Assembly (NCBI RefSeq): GCF_016463975.1
Contig: NZ_JAEMNX010000009.1
Coordinates: 106,543 to 170,542 of the forward strand
Direction: 5' to 3'
DNA: 64,000 nt
Source: Marinomonas transparens
GTDB taxonomy: Bacteria; Pseudomonadota; Gammaproteobacteria; Pseudomonadales; Marinomonadaceae
This document shows, piece by piece, positions 17,607 through 25,496 of this stretch. Each line of letters opens with the position of its first letter. The stretch's first letter is position 1. The notes beneath the pieces were generated by a model. That model searched no databases. It had not been told where the DNA came from and saw only the letters and a list, made by a program, of their open reading frames with translations. The translations under genes and the position numbers were made by a program.

Positions 17607-18242
17607 ATGCAGGCTGTTATTTTCGACATGGATGGGTTGTTGATTGATTCCGAGCCTTTCTGGAAACAAGCCGAGCGGCAGGTCTTTTCTTCTCTTGGTG
17701 TCAAAGTCACTCCCGCATTAGCGGAACTTACCGCTGCGATGACCACACGGCAAGTCACCGAATTTTGGTATGAACAACAGCCTTGGCAAAACACCTCACT
17801 GGCAGACGTAGAACAACAAGTGATTGAGCAAGTAAAATACCTTGTAGAAACACAAGGAGACGCCATGGCTGGTGTCCACGACTTACTGGCTCACTTGCAA
17901 CAATCAGGAATCAAAATAGGCCTAGCGACCAACTCGCCAAAAACAATCATTCCCAGTGTTTTCAAGCGTTTAGAGATTGGGCATTATTTTCAAGCCTACA
18001 CCTCAGCGGATGAAGTAGCACAAGGCAAACCCGCGCCCGATGTGTATAAACTCACGTTAGAAAAGCTCAATGCGAATGCTCAGCAATGCATCGCCTTTGA
18101 AGACTCCATTGGAGGAATAAAAGCCGCCTTAGCCGCCGGAATGCAGGTTATCGCTGTTCCCCACCCAGACGAATTCGATCACACCAAATTTGATCTAGCG
18201 TCTCACAAGTTAAAAAGCTTAGCTGACTTCGACCGCATTTAG
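17607..18242 (+). CDS. hxpB: HAD-family sugar-phosphate phosphatase, HxpB (YniC)-like
   Basis: This phosphatase of the beta-phosphoglucomutase-like HAD branch has motif I VIFDMDGLLIDSE, motif II GLATNS, motif III Lys in GKPAPDVY, and motif IV FEDSIGG. It carries the helical cap between motif I and II. The phrase FWKQAE after motif I and the VTEFWYEQQPW cap segment resemble E. coli HxpB/YniC, which hydrolyses 2-deoxyglucose-6-phosphate and hexitol phosphates. I place the start at the ATG at 17607, after AAAGGAG, instead of the GTG just upstream. It probably shares the cysA transcript. Confidence 0.82.
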   Translation: MQAVIFDMDGLLIDSEPFWKQAERQVFSSLGVKVTPALAELTAAMTTRQVTEFWYEQQPWQNTSLADVEQQVIEQVKYLVETQGDAMAGVHDLLAHLQQSGIKIGLATNSPKTIIPSVFKRLEIGHYFQAYTSADEVAQGKPAPDVYKLTLEKLNANAQQCIAFEDSIGGIKAALAAGMQVIAVPHPDEFDHTKFDLASHKLKSLADFDRI

Positions 18243-18280
18243 GCCATACTCATTAGAACAAAATAAACAGTTTCAGGCTG

Positions 18281-19060
18281 CTACACCTGAAACTGCCATT
18301 GCGGCACAGCCATCTGCGCATGGTGAAGACGTATCAAATCCGCTTGATAAGCGGATTCTATATAAGGCTTGGCAGTTAAATCCGCAGGTTTCCCTTGAAA
18401 CATCAATCGCCCATTATCCAACAACACAAGTCGGTCGCCATAAAGTGCCGCAAGGTTAATATCATGAATCACACACAATACAGCCAACCCTTTTGCCGAC
18501 AAGGTTTTTAATAAACGCAGCACTCTTTGCTGCTGTTCAAGATCCAAGGCTGCTATGGGCTCATCTAACAATAAATAGCACCCAGAAAGATCATCATTGC
18601 CTGCCAATAATTGCACTAAGACTCTCGCCAATTGTGCTCTCTGCTGCTCACCACCAGATAAACTGTTGTAATCACGCTTCTGCATATTGGGCAAGCCAAC
18701 ATCCATTAGTGTTCTTTGTATTAACTCATCAGCCTGTTTCACACCTAAAGACCAAGGCGCTAACCCAAGCGAGACCACCTGCTCAACGGTAAAGTTAAAA
18801 ACCATAGTCACCTGCTGAGTAAGAACGGCTCGTTTCTTGGCTAACGTCTCAATAGGGAACGCCGACAAGGGTTTGGCTTCTAATAAAATCTCTCCGGCAT
18901 CCCCATGAACCGCCCCAGACAAACAAGACAACAAGGTGGATTTCCCTGCGCCATTCGGGCCAAGAACCATAAGTAACTCACCGGATTCTAGCGACATAGA
19001 AACGCAATCAAGCAGCAAATTTCCACCACGCGATAGAGACACATTATTCGCCTGTAGCAT
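18281..19060 (-). CDS. hmuV: Heme ABC transporter ATP-binding protein
   Basis: This ATPase of the HmuTUV heme importer, 259 residues, has Walker A GPNGAGKSTLLSCLSG, Q-loop AVLTQQVTM, signature LSGGEQQRAQLARVL, Walker B CYLLLDEPIAALD and H-loop CVIHDINLAALYGDR. The sequence closely follows HmuV rather than the siderophore FepC type. The ATG overlaps the stop of hmuU by one base (TAATG). It ends the operon and converges on the phosphatase gene. Confidence 0.92.
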   Translation of the reverse strand: MLQANNVSLSRGGNLLLDCVSMSLESGELLMVLGPNGAGKSTLLSCLSGAVHGDAGEILLEAKPLSAFPIETLAKKRAVLTQQVTMVFNFTVEQVVSLGLAPWSLGVKQADELIQRTLMDVGLPNMQKRDYNSLSGGEQQRAQLARVLVQLLAGNDDLSGCYLLLDEPIAALDLEQQQRVLRLLKTLSAKGLAVLCVIHDINLAALYGDRLVLLDNGRLMFQGKPADLTAKPYIESAYQADLIRLHHAQMAVPQWQFQV

Positions 19061-20061
19061 TAGCGTGATTCCTTAATATTGTTGATCAATAGCCATAAAA
19101 AGAATGGCCCACCAAGCAAGCTCGTCACTAAACCAACAGGCAGCTCAGCGGGAATCACCAATAAACGCGCCACAGTATCTGCTCCCGTTAATAGAGCTGC
19201 GCCTAATAGAGCCGAGCAAGGCACTACCAAACGATTATCGGAGCCAAAAAGTAACCTTACTAAATGGGGAACCATCAAACCGACAAAGCCAATCAGACCG
19301 GCAAACGCCACCGTGATACCAACACATAAAGCCACTACAGCCACAAGACGAAACTTAAAACGCTCAACGTTTAACCCAAGGTAACGGGCTTCCTCTTCAC
19401 CTAAGAGCAATAAATTCAGATTCTTAGATTGGCGGAAAACATAGCCACAAATAGGTAACACCAAACTGGCCAACACAATCACATGTTCCCAACGAGCCCC
19501 ACCTAAATTCCCCATAGACCAAAAACTCAGCGCCCTGAGTTGTTCATCATTACTCACATAAGTTAATAGACCCGTTGCCGCACCTGCCAAAGCATTGATA
19601 GCAATACCCGCCAGCAATAAATGCAAAACAGACACCTTTCCTTGATGCTTAGATAACGAAAAAATTAAGGCACAAGTACCGACCGCGCCAATAAACCCCG
19701 CACCACTTTGAAGGTACGATTTCGCCCACAAAGGCACAGCACCCAAAGCGGGTTGAAAAACGATTAAAACACCGACAAATACCGATGCTCCTGCTGACAC
19801 ACCTAATAAACCAGGGTCCGCTAATGGATTGCGAAAAAGTGCCTGCATTAAACTACCGGAAACCGCCAACGCCGCACCGACTAAAACGGCCATCAGCAAG
19901 CGTGGCAGCCTGACTGTCATTAATATTTGCTGATCTATGCTGCCGATTTTATCAAACAAAATCGCCGACCAAGACAAAGAATAAGCACCTTGTGTTAAGG
20001 CCATTGCCATCATTAACAACAGGGCACCCAGTAAAATGATATAGGGTGAACGAATATTCAT
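19060..20061 (-). CDS. hmuU: Heme ABC transporter permease
   Basis: This is a FecCD/BtuC-type permease with about ten membrane helices. Family blocks are TVRLPRLLMAVLVGAALAVSG, LFRNPLADPGLLGVSAGA, GLIGFVGLMVPHLVRLLFG (the cytoplasmic coupling loop) and ELPVGLVTSLLGGPFFLWLL. I start it at the ATG at 20061, whose ATGA overlaps the stop of hmuT, and not the upstream TTG. It forms the homodimeric channel of the importer with HmuV. Confidence 0.92.
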   Translation of the reverse strand: MNIRSPYIILLGALLLMMAMALTQGAYSLSWSAILFDKIGSIDQQILMTVRLPRLLMAVLVGAALAVSGSLMQALFRNPLADPGLLGVSAGASVFVGVLIVFQPALGAVPLWAKSYLQSGAGFIGAVGTCALIFSLSKHQGKVSVLHLLLAGIAINALAGAATGLLTYVSNDEQLRALSFWSMGNLGGARWEHVIVLASLVLPICGYVFRQSKNLNLLLLGEEEARYLGLNVERFKFRLVAVVALCVGITVAFAGLIGFVGLMVPHLVRLLFGSDNRLVVPCSALLGAALLTGADTVARLLVIPAELPVGLVTSLLGGPFFLWLLINNIKESR

Positions 20062-20891
20062 GGTGTCCAATCGCTAAGTTGCTGTTGTAACGATTCAATA
20101 GCCTGCGGGGTACGAGGTCCCAAACCTAAAACCATCAAAGCATCCAAATCAACCAAACGTTTGGCCTTAGCCGCTGGCGTGATAGACAAACCTGGAAGAG
20201 ACCAAATCGATGCCGCTCCAGCACGATCCAACCCTTGGGTGGTAACCACTATCGCATCAGGCTGAATCGCCAAAAGTGCTTCGGGGGTAAGCGTTTTATA
20301 GCCATTAATCTGCTCTGCGGCATTCACCGCGCCAGCCATTTTGAATAACGCATCTGGCGCGGTACCTTGTCCAGCGATCATGGGCGCGCCGTGCATCTGT
20401 AAAACAAACAACAAACGTGGAGGTCGACTCCAATGGGTAGGTGCCTGCAATCGAGAAAAAGAGGCATTTATTTCGGCGACCGCTTGTTGACCTTGAGCTT
20501 CTTTGTTCAGTGCTTTGGCAACCTGAGTGACTCGCTGCACAATACCCTGCTGGGAGTCATCACCATCGATGGATACTAGCTTAATACCGGCCTCCTGCAA
20601 CTGAGCCAACACTTTCGCAGGGCCTGTGGCGGGTGTAATAAGCAAAACATCCGGCTTCATGCTCAAAACACCTTCTACAGACAAGGTTCTCTGATAACCA
20701 ACTTTCGGAGTGTGGCTCGCAGCATCAGGGTAAATACTGCTGGTATCTGTGGCGACAAGCTGATCTTGCCCCTCTAATAAATAGACAATTTCTGTGACAA
20801 TACCACCAATACTGATAATGCGTTCTTGAGCCATCAACAGCGGACTAAACAATACAATAAGGAATGCGAAATATCGCTTTTTAAGCAACAT
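20058..20891 (-). CDS. hmuT: Heme ABC transporter periplasmic binding protein
   Basis: This is a TroA/PhuT-type heme-binding protein. It has a signal peptide ending near LMAQ and the mature start RIISIGGIVTEIVYLLEG. Other family parts are VGYQRTLSVEGVLSMKPDVLL, LFVLQMHGAPMIAGQGTAPDALFKMAGA and PDAIVVTTQGL. In PhuT/ShuT the heme ligand is a Tyr; GYQRTL supplies a Tyr in the corresponding position. The ATG at 20891 follows GAGGAG and overlaps hmuS by 11 bases. Confidence 0.88.
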   Translation of the reverse strand: MLLKKRYFAFLIVLFSPLLMAQERIISIGGIVTEIVYLLEGQDQLVATDTSSIYPDAASHTPKVGYQRTLSVEGVLSMKPDVLLITPATGPAKVLAQLQEAGIKLVSIDGDDSQQGIVQRVTQVAKALNKEAQGQQAVAEINASFSRLQAPTHWSRPPRLLFVLQMHGAPMIAGQGTAPDALFKMAGAVNAAEQINGYKTLTPEALLAIQPDAIVVTTQGLDRAGAASIWSLPGLSITPAAKAKRLVDLDALMVLGLGPRTPQAIESLQQQLSDWTP

Positions 20892-21933
20892 GCTCATTCT
20901 CCTCATCGTAAGAATGCGCCTTCACTTTATGCACGATATCGCGCCACTGAGGTAGCTCCGCTTCTCCGGGTTTACGGCGACCAAACAAGGTAATAATGGA
21001 ATCCCCTTGCTTGTTAAAGGCCTCAATCGATGTGATCACGCCATCACTGCTAGGGCGCTCTATTACCCAAACTTGATCCACCAAATCGGTACGAAGATGT
21101 AAATTGAATCGTTCGTCTAATACATTGAACCAAGGCCCATGAGGCATCAGCTTTTGAATGGCACCGGTGTAAATTTGAATGCAACCAGAGTTACCGACAA
21201 AAATCATCACATCACTGCTTTCTTCCTGAACAAACTGTATTGCCTGAACAACGGCGTAGTGATGAATCTTGGTCGCCCATTCTGGACCTATCTGTTCCAA
21301 TGCTTGAGTTCGAGATAATTTATGACGTTTCAACATGCCATGGTATTCATGAACATCCTTTAGCTCTGACCATTCTTTAGCAAAAAGCGCCGAATCAAAA
21401 TCGGCTGGCAAAACCGGCGCTTCTGATTTAACCGTTTGTACTGGATCAAACTCAACGTCACCAACAGGAAGACGATACGCATCGACTAACTCCTCCCACG
21501 CCTGAACATTGGTTCTATCGGTTCGATAGATTTTATGCAGTGCCATGCCTTGTTTATTAAAAAACTGTAAGCTGTCTCGACCTTTTTCCGATACTAAAAA
21601 GCCTGCAAACCACTGACTCATAAAAAGACGTAAATCAATTTCAGGCGTTAGCACCAAGCCCATATTACCGCCGCCCATAAAACGCACATTGTTATAAATG
21701 CCATGGCATTCATGAACCACTTCATCATTACGAGTAATGGTCATCACATCACCCAAAGGCTCCAATGCACTTAATAAATCTTGAAATGGTGACTTTAATT
21801 GCCAAGTATCCACACCTTGTCGGCAAGCGACTAAAGCGCCTTCACTCACATTCAGTGTCTGCGCAAGATCACGCGCTCGGCTTTTTGGATTCTCTTCTAT
21901 GGCCGCTTGATAGGCCTGATATAAATTGCTCAT
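20881..21933 (-). CDS. hmuS: Cytoplasmic heme-handling protein of the HmuS/HemS family
   Basis: This 350-residue protein is a tandem duplication of the HemS/ChuX fold. The N-half has ARDLAQTLNVSEGALVACR and TRNDEVVHECHGIYNN; the C-half has VFVGNSGCIQIYTGAIQKLMPHGPWFNVLDERFNLHLR. Relatives bind heme in the cytoplasm and have been described as heme carriers or degraders. The start is placed at the ATG at 21933 after TTTGGAG rather than the TTG upstream. It lies between the receptor and the binding protein in the operon. Confidence 0.9.
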   Translation of the reverse strand: MSNLYQAYQAAIEENPKSRARDLAQTLNVSEGALVACRQGVDTWQLKSPFQDLLSALEPLGDVMTITRNDEVVHECHGIYNNVRFMGGGNMGLVLTPEIDLRLFMSQWFAGFLVSEKGRDSLQFFNKQGMALHKIYRTDRTNVQAWEELVDAYRLPVGDVEFDPVQTVKSEAPVLPADFDSALFAKEWSELKDVHEYHGMLKRHKLSRTQALEQIGPEWATKIHHYAVVQAIQFVQEESSDVMIFVGNSGCIQIYTGAIQKLMPHGPWFNVLDERFNLHLRTDLVDQVWVIERPSSDGVITSIEAFNKQGDSIITLFGRRKPGEAELPQWRDIVHKVKAHSYDEENEHVA

Positions 21934-21949
21934 AACATACTCCAAAAGC

Positions 21950-21980
21950 CTGTAAGGTCAGACCTTACAAGCTTTATTTA
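21950..21980 (-). terminator. Hairpin between heme receptor and hmuS
   Basis: On the minus strand AAGCTTGTAAGG pairs with CCTTACAGGCTT (one mismatch) around TCTGA, followed by TTTTGG. It lies within the heme operon and probably reduces expression of the downstream genes relative to the receptor. Confidence 0.7.
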
Positions 21981-22003
21981 GTCAAAAATTAGAATGAATT
22001 TTG

Positions 22004-24193
22004 TTAGAAGGTAACGGTGACATCGACACCAACATTGCGACCAGCACGAGTGTAACGCTGTAGGTTGGTATTATTTACAGCAAAAGGATTTAAAGATTGT
22101 ACAGGTGTATTCACGGTTGCATGGCGAACATCACTCCATTTTTGGTATTCCTCATCAAGCAGATTAAATACACCGGCATTAATCGTCACAGAACCAGTCG
22201 GTTTGTAATAACCTGTCACATCAACCACTTGATAGCTCTCTGTCGCTTTCCACTGCTCATCAGTTGTGATGTCTGCTTTGTCTTTACCTGCACTAAAGGT
22301 CATGTTCAGTTGAGTACCCCACATTTTTGAAGGCGCGTCATAACCTAAACCAAATACAGCACTCAGCGGCGCAATACTATCTAGAGGCTTATGCTCTTTG
22401 GTATTTTCGCCTTCGGCATAAGCAATCGCCGAGTTCAACATCCAACCATCGCCTAGACCTTCAACAAGGTTAGAAAGATTCAGACTGCCTTTAAATTCAG
22501 CTCCTTTAATGACCACTCGATCAAGGTTTCTTTTAGTATATTTTCCACCAGCATATGGAGCCGCGTAATCCACAAGAACGCGAGATTGAATAAAGTCTTT
22601 ATAATCCGTGTAGAAAAAAGCGAATTCAGCAATGCCATAATCATTTTGAGCGCGAGCTCCCACTTCAGTGAAAACACTGGTTTCCGCTTTTAAATCGGGA
22701 TTTGGAACTTCAGCATACGCCATCCCTGGTCCAGCACTTCCTTCAAACAAGTAATACAAATCATCCAAATCTGGCGCCCTAAAGCCTTGACCATATTTTC
22801 CATACAGGTTAATTGCTGGGGTTAGTTCAAATTCTGCTCCTATTTGCGCGGTAAAAGCTTCACTACTACTGCTAGGATAGGCATCAAAATACTCATCACC
22901 CTTAGTACTGTATTGGTAACTATCGTAACGTAAAACAGGAACCAGCATCAGTTGCTCCGTTACAGTGACACCACCTTCGATATATGCCCCCACCACATCA
23001 GCATCCGCCAGCGGTGAAAACCGAGAAGTTCCAGAAGTACCTGTATCTCTATTTAAATTATCAAGAGAAGTTTGCTTGTAATTAAAACCATAGCGTAGAT
23101 CTTGCTGACTAAAACCTTTAACAAAATCTGCTTTTAAATCGATCGACTCTTCTTCGTAATAACGATTAACAATGCTCGTACTCGCCGTACTTTCACGATA
23201 GGTTTTGTTAATGGTTTTAGTATTTTGATAATCCAGTTGCCATTTCACTTGATCATAGGCAGAGGTGGCCTGCTGATTCTCCCAAAATACACCAATGCGC
23301 TGGCGCTTATTAGTATCATCGGCGCGATGAAAATCATCATCTGCACCCTCTGAGTACAGATCAATAACCGAGCCTGCATTGTAGTACTCACCTACTACAC
23401 CAATGCGGTTAGATTCATCTAATTGATATTGCGCTTTCGCTAAAATGTTATCGGATTCATTATCTTCTGGATCTACAGATTGCCTAGTAGCACCAACAGT
23501 TTGATCACTGCCAGCATCGCCATAATAGTTCTCTGTTTCATGGCCATCTCGATGTGTATATAACAATAGAGTTTCTAATTTGCCACTGCGATTCACTGCT
23601 GTAATGGTTTCACTCTGTTGATCCATAGCGCTACGGTAGCCCGCCTTGAATGAGAAAAAGCTATCGTCACCTTCTGGAGACAAAAAAGAACTCGGTTCTT
23701 TCGTTTGGTACTTGACTGCGCCGCCTAACGCACCACTTCCTGCCTGCGTATTGCCTCCTTTCAAAATAGTCACTTTTTCAAGTGAATCTAAATCCACTAA
23801 ATTACGACCAGCACGTAAAAAAGTTGGTGTTGGTCTATAGGCATTGGCTTGATCCACACCATCTACCGTAATCTTGAGTCGATCTCCGTCTAGACCACGA
23901 ATATTGACACTACTGATACCAAAACGTGCTGCCTGAGAAGCGTCTACGCCAGGTTCAAAACGCACTAGATCATCCAGATTCACTACCAAGTCCTGTTCCA
24001 TGTCTTGTTGAGTAATTTCACTAACCGTGCTCACCCCATCAGAAGAAGTGTGTAGCTCTTTTTTCGCTTCAACTTGCAAGGTGGGCAGTTGCGTTTCATT
24101 GACTGCATCAGGAGCTGCCAAAGCGGAAGTGGAGGCAAATAAAATGGCACTCGCAATCAGGGTAAGAGGAGTTTCAAAGTAGGGGGTTCGCAT
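22004..24193 (-). CDS. hmuR: TonB-dependent heme receptor
   Basis: This 729-residue outer-membrane receptor has a signal peptide (SALAAP), a TonB-box region near LPTLQVEAKKE, a plug domain (VNIRGLDGDRLKITVDGVDQ) and a beta-barrel ending in GVDVTVTF with the terminal Phe. The heme-receptor motif pair FRAP and NPDL is present (FRAPDLDDLYYLFEG ... VPNPDLKAE). The loop between them has no His, although such a His is a heme ligand in well-studied receptors; Tyr residues are present instead. It is the first gene of the operon, behind a Fur box. Confidence 0.9.
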   Translation of the reverse strand: MRTPYFETPLTLIASAILFASTSALAAPDAVNETQLPTLQVEAKKELHTSSDGVSTVSEITQQDMEQDLVVNLDDLVRFEPGVDASQAARFGISSVNIRGLDGDRLKITVDGVDQANAYRPTPTFLRAGRNLVDLDSLEKVTILKGGNTQAGSGALGGAVKYQTKEPSSFLSPEGDDSFFSFKAGYRSAMDQQSETITAVNRSGKLETLLLYTHRDGHETENYYGDAGSDQTVGATRQSVDPEDNESDNILAKAQYQLDESNRIGVVGEYYNAGSVIDLYSEGADDDFHRADDTNKRQRIGVFWENQQATSAYDQVKWQLDYQNTKTINKTYRESTASTSIVNRYYEEESIDLKADFVKGFSQQDLRYGFNYKQTSLDNLNRDTGTSGTSRFSPLADADVVGAYIEGGVTVTEQLMLVPVLRYDSYQYSTKGDEYFDAYPSSSSEAFTAQIGAEFELTPAINLYGKYGQGFRAPDLDDLYYLFEGSAGPGMAYAEVPNPDLKAETSVFTEVGARAQNDYGIAEFAFFYTDYKDFIQSRVLVDYAAPYAGGKYTKRNLDRVVIKGAEFKGSLNLSNLVEGLGDGWMLNSAIAYAEGENTKEHKPLDSIAPLSAVFGLGYDAPSKMWGTQLNMTFSAGKDKADITTDEQWKATESYQVVDVTGYYKPTGSVTINAGVFNLLDEEYQKWSDVRHATVNTPVQSLNPFAVNNTNLQRYTRAGRNVGVDVTVTF

Positions 24194-24218
24194 AAAAGTT
24201 CTCTCGTCAAGCCTAAAA

Positions 24219-24237
24219 TTAAATGATAATCAATATC
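24219..24237. promoter_or_regulatory. Fur box of the heme operon
   Basis: TTAAATGATAATCAATATC matches the 19-bp Fur consensus at 15 positions. It lies 26-44 bp before the receptor start. A second, weaker GATAACCATTA match lies at 24281-24291. Repression by Fur-Fe would make the whole operon iron-regulated. Confidence 0.8.
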
Positions 24238-24357
24238 AAATGTAAAGCGACATAATACCTAACTAAAAACACATGTAAACGATAACCATTAGCATTAGTT
24301 GCAAATAATTACATTTTGACTAGTCTAAAAGAAACTCAACACACTGTTGAAAGGCAC

Positions 24358-24379
24358 AAAAAAGAGCGCCTATGCGCCC
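24358..24379 (-). terminator. Terminator downstream of the deacylase gene
   Basis: On the minus strand GGGCGC and GCGCTC pair around ATAG, followed by six T, about 30 bases after the deacylase stop. Confidence 0.6.
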
Positions 24380-24409
24380 TAATTTGGTGGATGATTAACG
24401 ACTAACTTA

Positions 24410-25333
24410 TCAGAGTTTCATCAAGCTTTTGATATGACAAAAAGCCGCGCGGCCTAGTGCATCTATGTTGTAACCACCTTCCAATACCGAGACAACTCGA
24501 CCCTGACAATGACGTTCAGCTACATCCATCAAAACATCAGTAATCCAAGTAAAGTCCGATTCACTCAGTCTAAGTTGCCCCATTGGGTCTTCTTTATGAG
24601 CATCAAACCCTGCAGAAATCATCACTAGCTGAGGTTTAAAAGACTCTAAAGCAGGCAGTAACTGTTCACTTATTATTGCTTTGAATTCTTGGCTGCCAGA
24701 ACCCGCCTCAAGCGGCATATGGAGAATATTGTCATGGGAAGCCCCCGGATCACTATAGGGATAAAAAGGGTGTTGGTAACTGGACGCATAAAGTACTGTG
24801 GGATCAATTTTGAAAATGTCTTCGGTGCCGTTGCCATGGTGTACATCAAAATCGATAATAGCAACCCGCTCTAAGCCATATTGCCGAGTCGCATGACGAG
24901 CCCCAACAGCAATATTATTAAACAGGCAGAACCCCATGGCTTTGTCGTATTCTGCATGATGCCCCGGTGGACGAATCGCACAAAAAGCATTCTCTATGGT
25001 ATCGCCCATGACCAAGTCCACTGCCTGAACCACTGAACCCGCAGCATAAAGCGCCGCATCGAGGGTATGAGCCATCATTAGGGTATCAGGCTCAAGCTCC
25101 ACCTGCCCTTCTTCTGGAGCCCGCGCAAAGATAGAGTCCACATAGCTTTCATCATGGGTAGCGACAAGTTGATCACGGGTCGCTGGCTCAGCTTCCATAC
25201 GTCGAATAAAGTCCATTAATTGACCCATAATAAGACGATTCTGAATAGCACCAAGCCGTTGTGGGGATTCAGGATGATCCTCTCCCATGTCATGTTTATC
25301 GCAATATGTATGTGTAATGTAGGCGGTTGTCAT
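24410..25333 (-). CDS. Histone deacetylase-family (HDAC/AcuC/APAH-like) deacylase
   Basis: This zinc hydrolase of the HDAC superfamily has RPPGHHAEYDKAMGFCLFNN (tandem active-site His), IDFDVHHGNGTEDIF (zinc-binding Asp and His), SAGFDAHKEDP (second zinc Asp) and VLEGGYN near the C-terminus. The size (about 307 residues) fits bacterial class II-like enzymes, which act on acetyl-lysine or acetylpolyamines. Head-to-head with a Pat-type lysine acetyltransferase 163 bp away, protein deacetylation is the most attractive role. The start at 25333 is chosen for the GGGGT seven bases upstream; a closer ATG is too near it. Confidence 0.88.
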   Translation of the reverse strand: MTTAYITHTYCDKHDMGEDHPESPQRLGAIQNRLIMGQLMDFIRRMEAEPATRDQLVATHDESYVDSIFARAPEEGQVELEPDTLMMAHTLDAALYAAGSVVQAVDLVMGDTIENAFCAIRPPGHHAEYDKAMGFCLFNNIAVGARHATRQYGLERVAIIDFDVHHGNGTEDIFKIDPTVLYASSYQHPFYPYSDPGASHDNILHMPLEAGSGSQEFKAIISEQLLPALESFKPQLVMISAGFDAHKEDPMGQLRLSESDFTWITDVLMDVAERHCQGRVVSVLEGGYNIDALGRAAFCHIKSLMKL

Positions 25334-25496
25334 CTCATACCCCAAGAGTGGTTATTTTTTTCCCCTTTGACTGCGTCATATCAAGCCATGGAAATACAAA
25401 AACAGTCTACCCTACCATGGTCTACAATCCTTACACATAGAGAGCATGATATCTTGATAGTCAGTTTGTTAAGTATCCGCCTGAGGAGAACATCAA

